Shown: piece by piece, positions 62,901 to 64,000 of the stretch | How the letters are laid out: each line of letters opens with the position of its first letter | Position numbering within the stretch: the first letter of the stretch is position 1 | Assembly: GCF_021290965.1 (NCBI RefSeq) | Contig: NZ_JAJOYT010000005.1 | Location: 358,177 to 422,176 of the forward strand | DNA from: Rheinheimera faecalis | GTDB lineage: Bacteria; Pseudomonadota; Gammaproteobacteria; Enterobacterales; Alteromonadaceae | DNA: 64,000 bases | Direction: 5' to 3' | The notes under the pieces: model-generated | Seen by the model: only the letters and a program-made list of their open reading frames with translations | Told to the model about the DNA's origin: nothing | The model's database searches: none | Made by a program: the position numbers and the translations under genes

Positions 62901-64000
62901 CCAGGTGACAGAGCAGCGCCAGTACTTTGATGTGCGGGACAGCCAGACGTTAAAAAGTGGAGTGAAAGGTGCCCATCTGGTAGACACGCTACAGGGTGTA
63001 CAGAGTTTCAGCTACAGGGGAGACGGCCAGACGAGCTTCAGTTCAGCCTGGAGCCGTGAAGCGGATGAGGTGTATGGTTACCGGCTGGAGGGCAGCGGTT
63101 ATCAGGATACGTTAAGTTCTGCTCAGATGCGCACGAGCACGTATTTTGATGGCAGCAGCAGTTACCGGTACGACTCTGATAAAGGGTTGCTGAGTAGTCA
63201 GACCAATATCAGTGGCACGGGCGATGACAGGGTGGTGCAGAGCTACACTTACAGTTATATAGGCTTTGACAGTTACCAGCAAAGCATGGTGAAGAGCCAT
63301 GTGAGTCAGGAGCATTACAAGGATGGGTATGCGTACTACAGGTACGATATGGAAGGCAACCAGATAGCGCAGCTGAGCCAGAAGACAGACAGTGCGGGCA
63401 AGGCGGATGGGTACGCAGCTGTGTACTACCAGTACGACTTAAATGGCGTGCTGCGGGGCAAACGCACAGGCGAGCAAAGTACGGTGGCGTATCAGGCAGA
63501 GCAGCCGCTGACGCGGGAGCAGTTGCTGGAGAAGCGCCGGCAGCTGGAGTTTGATGAGACGGGAGAATTTCGAAGAACGGAGCAGGGCGAACAACGGGCG
63601 CCGGACTTTAAACACTCTGGAGGCAGCAGCGCAGCGCACTACAGCTATGGTGGTGGTGGCACCTATCTGGGTGAGTTTAAAGAAGACGGCAGTATTAATA
63701 TCCGGGATACCCACTTTAAGCCGCTGGACAGTGAGACGGTGGCCCAAAGCCGCAGCTACACGACCCAGGGTGGCGAGACGTTACAGAACCTGGCGCAGAT
63801 GTTTTTGGGCGACAAGGATTTCTGGTACCTGATAGCCGCGCTGAACGGTTTGGACTCGCCGGATGAGGCCTTACCTCAGGGTAAGGTACTGCATATCCCG
63901 GCGCAGGGCACGGCGAGTAACAGCAGTGATGCGTTTAACCCGATAAACCTCAATGAAGTGCTGGAGAACTACCTGCCGGAGGCGGCTTTTGTGCCACCGG
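42418..64000 (+). CDS. Giant RHS/YD-repeat, He_PIG and LysM protein (3' end outside window)
   Basis: One reading frame runs from ATG 42418 (GAGG 5 nt upstream) to the window edge with no stop, giving at least 7,194 residues. The N-terminus (MAGIIANAQAG, then NVATGNLILQRQDDVLKGLG) has no signal peptide and matches the start of RHS proteins. Residues about 1-2850 are YD repeats (YDxxGR/N patterns). Residues about 2860-6700 are beta-sandwich repeats, mostly He_PIG (GLPxGLxFD...GTP) with cadherin-like units. A second YD block spans about 6710-7090, and a LysM about 7113-7161. YD repeats usually form a shell around a C-terminal toxin; here the C-terminus is unseen. A giant polymorphic toxin or adhesin is inferred. 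Confidence 0.93.
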   Translation, partial: MAGIIANAQAGLFNSSYQGALGGYTGLGQSNEGVFANVATGNLILQRQDDVLKGLGVDASLLRTYNSSGIFDGDNADGWRLGFMRNLVFTGPVNTQGSRINRIHADGAIQSYIYNAASNSYISTDGSGAHDSIHYNSTEQTYLYKDGDTLSTEQYDVNGRLQNILDENGKGIYLTYDAAGKIDTALVDGALNQQVIDFQYENDLLIAYQVMENGVSTKAVTYGYDANDRLETVTIDLTPTDLTDNVLQAGQSRDGKLFVTRYAYDSNDRISKIYNNDQQVQAFEYYADGRLKSITAANNQKTSFTYTSTNETRVRVGDSTNIYRFNAQDQLLSHHILEADGNESLVVSYQYEQKDQNADGVADGNILSMTDGEGRLVEYRYDAQGNRIRERDSAGNTLVHEYNSQNQLIRSHQFKSQPLVSLDSVTVPSAAQSTQYVYDASGRRLRFQVSPEGRVTEFVYNAFGQIEQERHYLTSYDQSQGLSLAQLDSWESDYQLIRYSYDFRGQLASQTRFSGVNGGGVASTTEYVYDQRGRLLKQVTPEGVATTQNTNDFVSHYVYDTLGRLIQSTDAEGQVTHIAYQESQQRILTTAANGLITTRVVDFAGRTVSMTQGKVLGQSQDFDAFGSQSFFYNDEGQLVVSVDQLQQPTYYFYNEKGQLAYQVDVQNRVTGFEYDQAGNLIKTTRFASLNGQNLGTQAKDNNGNLTVTGLISTEQFAANQIVDTQDRVSRSFYDDANRKAFDQDAEGFVIAYHYDDFGRLLTSKAYDKANVISVSGSKASLLATAGSYRLSRNIYDKDGLLLGTLDAGGYLIEYRYDGAGNQIARISYADKVPVSSGARETADLAALRPVTTTNGNNRTHYWFYNGQGQLTGELSADNQVTGYQYDRNGNVQSVTQYHDLVTNYSGGKLSFPTGNSTKNQTTIHTYDELNRLESTTSANGLQTRFSYDSAGNLVLQQSQAADESGQIRTQRWKYDERGLLIAELDAELVSQLDSEEAIQAAFATQGRRYTYDALGRRISATDAEDQTSYFYYNQTGQLEAVVNHFGNVVRYEYNHFGEQIRSHIYRTGIPVNVLSNKALTGGQYSDISSWLVAQVADPQTTDTIYNRRGLVGSQISAGIETRYQYNAFAELIKKTTAASSGATQQNVTSYLYDERGLLDTTVFDSAGLYNADGSLVSNYLSALEQMIHVEVEYDAFKRLIKEIDAAGNVTEYSYGQNEQGRKILTVSTGYHQSETNAVKQSKVTVYDAFDRTLSVVNELGYKTQFQYDAQTRTHSRTSAQGLTLTTVYNAFGEIQSSTLGNNTSRYEYDHNGQLLKTFVGNDLVSRNQYDANGRLELTVDGELRTIEYLQQRRTDGKAGTENITIQHVTDALGQQQVLKTAVIQDSAGFTLTETNASGQSISYLYDTNGRLVSEITAKGTADEHTTRYSYDAAGNQISVTQGYGTAQATVTSYLYDNLGRLTQQTKGTGAQQQITSYQYDGNGNVLRQEQGSAAQGTLQATSYVYDANQQLVFILAPDGALTRYHYDRAGQRIATSQYTQEFTGDIRNKTAVDNFIQSTQALTNYVIYDKDGRVSHQVNADGGVTQLVYNNENKVKERISFAKRATIVNDTLLTALISGQAGTAISTLKLQSSTDDSRLATLYDANGRVVFTLQRQAGNKAIVQENRYDKSGQLTETVAYASGELNYSASYDLDSLQTLLVDHLMSNDSKNQTTRFFYDEAARLRFTLHEDGSVNELNYTGTQLSRETQHGFLTLNGAPTYDRLVAASVKNLDARHKKMQFDSAGRMTELTDAAGNKEYWSYYDNGLKATYTDKKGNVWNYKYDNAGRLTEEIGPKVTSYTYGTDGQLQATSLHNVTKFIYNNLGYVTEQQTGQKTSPTATNWNAGYVSSSFSYDNAGRQTLVIAPADTTTKTLLSEVSYNALGQAYYQKVISDAAVVVEEQYKLYDNLGRLAYEVDAEGYVTGYEYNALGQLIATTRYEKKLNLTGDQQLSAEGFKEQYGLTAGRTIQYQYDQSGRKTKVIEPLVSYYDAVSPTQRKTASPVTEYVYNSFGDVVETRRYTSTQSYQSSFSYYDEMGRKTLEVNAEGYINKWVYNQYGEVESYIEYAKAINTVGLSIDMPPAAAQAAGQTGDRVWSYEYDELGRQIKQTQLGYKVFQLNGQNLTSASNAVVRRTEYDALGNIVKITAPDGSALVQEYDALSRLISSIEQQRVTVVAAELLGSSGLQNQTNAAAGQLSQYKVTRFKYDHRGNQVEVRQLKNGLDQSAATGLQFTESSQDLVLRSRYDLRGNLLQSTDAAGIATRYEVDHRGRILIERTAYTDGTLRDAVTSYSYDKLGNQTAARIYRDGYDTEKAQQTTWVQSTFAIYNAYGELTHRGNQSFSNHSLYQERFYYDSNGRLFDTTEGNGVRKEYRYDLLGNLVYINDLASGVTLFEYNKLGQAVGKRTPALNQPVNLDGTSVQQEVVQQVETINYDRWNNILSHTKANTATGASVTTSYEYDHENRLVKETQPAVKVVTAAGVQSSYQRPVFENFYDTMGRLIASKDANGHFRFNYFDTAGQLIRTTDPSGVATHYGYDVFGRQIAEQLGSSASDRYISYRELDANGRVLSVNDFSQNSSGIVERRTISRHVYNELGYETQRFDALNNKYQFWYDQTGNLVRSVTPDGVIKSYAWDAMGRKTAEFYGELGDVDQQTWRYHNYFNRLIAHKDLGGQKWTYAYVGESGGVFRGLQAETRVNGVLYRQYDYYNNGQLASVRNDGSVTVNGRAVSPYVSYRYDELGRIIEERNVSLDSLNHLIDETTYTTYDSLDRISTVTVYDNLSLQTKVQFRYGYDAVGNRTKVDVLNAYTGNISLDLNQGPEAVQSSVGVVLQPLKVTRVRYAISELFSDPNQRDRLILQLLQHGNPQLPEWISYSSDGVYLELAFDTPAVLTAQDIQNLDLSIKATDFNPDDPQDKTRGLSAELALNITVASNQQVIKPVDLSGLEGDLYLGQPFSIRFDPNSYFKDPDGDELHFLLEAYGEPDWLDEFIEYGIDANNMAYIRTKPGQVLPQNVTISDLQFRLLATDSIYDPVELIFNYQVHNLYFDYPQQGLQLVEGKTNSIKLFGDGYNSNNDDNYFSFRDLSIADLRVNTDLSTLPLVFNAQTGEIRLVPELLKPGQRIPSPVTLEVEARVNGQIVKGTVDLYLHLTPQPPVYLPLTVEARTELKGLSIPAFTDASGSIVNYQVSGLPQGVEYEFDAKLNRLVLSGMASHTNNGQAYNVIVRAIDQSGQTTSAAFSLTVAMDKVRLDSGIGAKVAPLFNVQNKDIAQVRIIDGSQPELNWMRVYKDAKGEWLLDVSAAYRGELRQGKVQILVTTASGVTYTDAVEISLNFKPSDNTAAYVLVEAADGVNDPVAEGADAYNYFSHTFTFDDLDRGDTLHFSYSTSESGKDQLTLAELRRLFPWLEITEDKASGQVTIRNISNIPQSAIRKEIPYGITVKARDKTSAYGEGKIDIQVDPEFKWDTIPSDKILKQNQSFDVGQYIYKADGYDLLDNNNQYNVYYLNNGSWVRLSNQGDHPVLLNYTTGILTVNPAYQGPIEELKLAVRAHRTDIEAGEDNRDGDDRTPISNHFILAIDYAPQLVQSPSYQVLEATKNIPDTYIYFKDRNDDTPGNLNNVITDHNSGSQSFEFRINGVLSYKGAPNWPSWLDYQVVNAANGVTQLKLIANQAVPLSEVNKVYDIEARLVSNTMSSSYGSAKLEFELPYEWQNLPASLGTIKAGESIDLAPYLYRDDADNFKLSGIQYLSNGTWVNAPTSMLSINSEGRLIVHNYGGLVEQIRFMPTASWVKGKQTSDSNQWVMLSIDYPMSSTRSEGVLTWTAGAGLANSIKSVITAIDQNDDTPAHLVNSVPQNITHEVDLGGLRSGAVVLKYNNNTVEISASGDIRAADVGSYTIRIVSRSGDAVQVNQVLVTILAPAPQGDQVLKVGQTLSGFSLNIPKDQAGDAYTHEVIGLPAWASYSLDRANGKVSFSSSKVLTEADVGIFSIYVRSTNSTTSVSSTSYTLSIYNPYSGTPPQVVKVNTTPLFIGIKDLVVEQGAVLPEVTFVFKDNLLDGETLSAINISSLPAWLNARLGSNSAGEKTLTLGGVVINAAPDTYDFVISGSDLLNGAANQVQRAFKVTVTEPPIDFAPEVVDAGKTLPSIKAGESFPAAAISFRDQAQRETPHISYRVEPSAAAAWIVATPTSSTVNGYNYRGYVFSGTSPTSFIGNVTIVVEFNDGKNPVISETLSINVRDPNLRDKPDQSYSLTLPSNSSAGQSLSLDALLKDLGTVVEHKIVGQPGFVSINSAHQISVNPRGDADVGVYEFYIDGKDQQGLTQRVNIILIIDRPVIASQGTISKTIEEGESIGNMVLEFSDKLLPDESINLSYNINNLPHGVIANKTTTVSNGITYVRLTFSGTPTDGAGQWSIPVVATDSNGRTASSTFNLTVEQAIPDANHVVPAGTDTTFSISGYFGGGISVAAPHLFIKSITGPGAPGFRLYYDVSKEDERHPNNAWMWTIDNVRLEMDSEITDAGFYTIKLGNNLRSSFNDTITIYLSPVAGRSFMVSSMSSSSGNTIGYSLQTEENPDYGLTLLEGQQSSIELANLTDGNTVSVSGLPDGMSYDVKTGTLSGSPVKGSQGDYQLTVSSVGADNTIQQQIVTLSVGAVTELPVYQQQDLVVLENTTLQIPLNPIDAVNPQHLTYQFEGLPPGLVFDPASQSFIGKPAAGSRGHYQVNVSVTDLWGNRSQSQFLMEVKPNLAPIAPQIPDATAKVDKYLILPLPHFQDDVGDSVSYQLYGLPQGLVYDAFSHSIIGIPEVAIEGRHLIHVVGKDKAGNQTATYFSLDIQGNTAPEAPAELTQVDATQGKHFSYVLPAFADAEGDYLSYSLSALDADGNKVSLPSGLYFEAKSRTLWGTPAFPLQGDIKLVYQATDPKGQVSQVEFVLHVADAEQVPEVELGDFEAHYNTFFYLLAPELHQLVQQGAQFRVDNLPPGLMFSSSTAEIYGKPEKQAVGEHHVSILITTKEGQQTWYNLTIDVERDRTMAVPEVPVQYLVEGQWSSFKLPAVQSNYSDAHVHYSVIEKPKWLSFNSKTLTFSGRPPMGLYGETTVKVKATDHAGNLEYIRVSLVTMPYNTAPVAHGIGEQHAQTDSPIRINVAEGFSDPEGDRLTYSAQLVIETAWGDRRLLALPAGLSFDSATGILSGQLSEPGRYRIQITAKDDYMPVSQDFVLTVNQPPQAAGQTDVTVNADSRLNLPLNPFIDHEDKGNLRYEITGLPPGISFYPGSFNIQGYLPSDSVGDYLVTLTAIDTQGARSSTSFRISVTENQAPQVPQVDIIDLVAGDTLAQSVAFQDAENDELQVSISGLPQWAWFDSSSQMIYGNVPMSEQGQFPVWLTAVDNQGRQTVHRIVLNVDNQLNATRLKVAIDQNFSYQLGTLPEGVNSADVASISVNNLPVGFSYNPDTQRIEGRATADQVGSYMADVSIVLSNGVKYSQLLRLVVDHQDNQTDWTEVDQPGAGQLLDLVPQLLPVQAKEHEFLHVLIPGIANQVDPTSGEQVKFQLSGLPDGLYFDAQRGALMGTPDGQSAGSYQLTLSATNQWGKTVQHQFVLVIENNLAPLAPAVEAQLVEEGEPLYLQLPVFTDPDGDKVQYSLTGLPAGLMFDVNSRTVYGSPMAGAGAGVYADGGAQIYSLSYTATDQHGNSNTISFNLTVTPKQSPLPAADIYTFEYVQGEHLVIRDPQLQQLLQQALADAAAQGNTSLPAPDELQLRLDGLPEGFKFAYDEENQQWEIRGKGKGNTDNAGFFTLDLVAYKDRSEKEALLDMLSDLKQQAIDSNAELDGLAGWFFEDQAAFFDYLLGLAGGIKDVPGHNGHGDNDSGNGNGNNGNGKGNGKDKEDDWDIWDGLSGHDKHDADKVLGYIRSFLWPLVSSQYGELDTLLASYNKDFSAALDSLTLYIQPNQAPVAPELPQVWFKAGQLNQYLLPEFTDPDLIDQGADLRYKINAKPDWVHFDEDGRTLYALPPLDAKGDHLIELEVTDRHGNVTYAEFKLTVSNNSQGPHSSNTEAVLLTAGEQLSLDMAAYFAIAASDTTNPWQQWLDQLNNESESGWGDWNDWSDWFEHGWRDNDHWHNTGWSSGPGNGKGPLADLFDRLFNKDRDHDEDYVDLGDELPEWADVRYADLLAGMGYQDNSNQIRHYKAVLIGTDELGNEFEMPLPNGVSIDAQSGVLQGLFSQPGQYRIAVDATDQWGRSARSIVSVSVNDAPRSPGYGTQSLVSDVHSVIVLPKFSDHEDGFAQHSLSYQVQGLPSGLSFDASHMLISGTVPFGAEGQYTITVIATDRAGAQSRDHFTLDVKRNQGPVAPALAPVLDLVDGEAWQKSVVFYDAEGDTLQYQITGLPEWARFDAETQSLRAQPPEGTNGLWNIHILVTDAQGRQASVETTLRVQGVQSENVARIQLPVNQFNYGQSYYLNAAALLPAWGHFIHFETQVMDNNGQYQQLANHSAANWLNSVDGVLSGTPQLDDIPAVPLQIKVIADDGLGNKAIIELTLDIQGPVAVPQKPLETVSGETHVIQLSKMFRGIEAGSYEYSLVPVDAEGKELAGWPGGIIPEVVSFDAQTGRLELALGALQSGDFKVQATAVAAEQVVAPVMRFARSFAPMSASATAASTPVRVGNWVTVTVGPRASEEHYSYQYDEAGRVVLEQMDGVNAQGKPRREETAYVYDNLGRQQYEIELRDDGFGDNFTDQALKYSYNRDGTLQGVEQSYSSDHKAFNNLIESRFNLSNGFNSSGLNWSTLSGYSYNAAGQVTEQRQYFDVRDSQTLKSGVKGAHLVDTLQGVQSFSYRGDGQTSFSSAWSREADEVYGYRLEGSGYQDTLSSAQMRTSTYFDGSSSYRYDSDKGLLSSQTNISGTGDDRVVQSYTYSYIGFDSYQQSMVKSHVSQEHYKDGYAYYRYDMEGNQIAQLSQKTDSAGKADGYAAVYYQYDLNGVLRGKRTGEQSTVAYQAEQPLTREQLLEKRRQLEFDETGEFRRTEQGEQRAPDFKHSGGSSAAHYSYGGGGTYLGEFKEDGSINIRDTHFKPLDSETVAQSRSYTTQGGETLQNLAQMFLGDKDFWYLIAALNGLDSPDEALPQGKVLHIPAQGTASNSSDAFNPINLNEVLENYLPEAAFVPP
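60085..60195 (+). other. Gly/Asn-rich low-complexity insert in the giant protein
   Basis: Residues about 5890-5926. GHNGHGDNDSGNGNGNNGNG and KGNGKDKEDDWDIWDG form a Gly/Asn/Asp-rich flexible linker within the Ig region. On the DNA level it is a run of near-repeated GGNAAY codons, a likely slippage or recombination site. Confidence 0.75.
60790..60990 (+). other. Trp/Asp/Gly/His-rich insert in the giant protein
   Basis: Residues about 6125-6191. GWGDWNDWSDWFEHGW and DNDHWHNTGW give about eight Trp in 40 residues, followed by an acidic DRDHDEDYVD stretch. It interrupts an Ig-like unit. Its role is unknown: surface ligand contact or a calcium-binding loop are possibilities. Confidence 0.7.
62548..63680 (+). 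repeat. YD repeat block 2 of the giant protein
   Basis: Residues about 6711-7088. YDEAGRVVLEQMDG, YDNLGRQQYEIEL, YNAAGQVTEQRQ, YDMEGNQIAQ and YDLNGVLRGKR are successive units. GC content rises visibly compared with the Ig block, as is common for the conserved core of RHS genes. Confidence 0.85.
63754..63900 (+). other. LysM domain in the giant protein
   Basis: Residues about 7113-7161: YTTQGGETLQNLAQMFLGD, then FWYLIAALNGLDSP and LPQGKVLHIP. This has the full LysM order (hydrophobic start, GET/DTL, helix, N-G-L, and closing G-x-x-L-x-IP). LysM binds peptidoglycan or chitin-like glycans. Confidence 0.85.

Overview
The window looks like chromosome from an Alteromonadales-type gammaproteobacterium, most likely Rheinheimera or a close relative such as Alishewanella. 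This is inferred from the Shewanella-like GalNAc (aga) cluster, a GlyGly-CTERM surface protein, a long-form PurC, dense TonB/RND content and mid-range GC. No marker gene such as rRNA is present, so the genus is a guess.

Region 1 (1-1222) holds the 3' end of a nidogen-like, GlyGly-CTERM surface protein. Region 2 (1327-14067) is an N-acetylgalactosamine catabolic locus. On the minus strand the order is agaR, a GH109 (AgaO-type) lipoprotein, agaZ, agaS, agaK, agaA and agaP. Divergent from it are a TonB-dependent receptor and a DUF5077/DUF3472 lipoprotein. Together they describe GalNAc release at the cell envelope, outer-membrane uptake, inner-membrane import, phosphorylation, deacetylation, deamination/isomerisation and the tagatose-phosphate branch. 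A perfect 18-bp palindrome between agaR and the receptor gene is the likely operator.

Region 3 (14120-23700) holds pirin, an alpha/beta hydrolase, a double-domain Rnk protein with a strong internal start site, and a CzcCBA-type heavy-metal efflux operon headed by a small His-rich secreted protein. Two near-identical 47-55 bp palindromes bracket the efflux operon, and a 126-bp MITE-like element sits inside it. Region 4 (23707-40237) is mixed housekeeping and accessory sequence: PL3 pectate lyase, diguanylate cyclase, a solute-binding-like protein, a beta-propeller protein, GNAT enzymes, purC, a ParDE toxin-antitoxin pair with a visible operator, hemH, an AraC regulator with an SDR, a quinone oxidoreductase, and two LysR regulators, one divergent from a SnoaL-like/Atu4866 pair.

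Region 5 (40331-64000) is the striking part. One uninterrupted plus-strand reading frame starts at 42418 and is still open at the window edge, so it encodes at least 7,194 residues. It begins without a signal peptide. It then carries about 2,850 residues of RHS/YD repeats, about 3,850 residues of cadherin-like and He_PIG (putative Ig) repeats with two low-complexity inserts, a second YD block, and a LysM domain. Its C-terminus, where a toxin domain would be expected, lies outside the window. Divergent from it is a four-gene minus-strand module: a TPR protein and three small proteins of unknown family. The most distal of these appears to run into a GC-rich hairpin repeat. This giant protein plus its neighbours is the best candidate for an undescribed system here.

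No rRNA, tRNA, CRISPR array, transposase or prophage gene was recognised.
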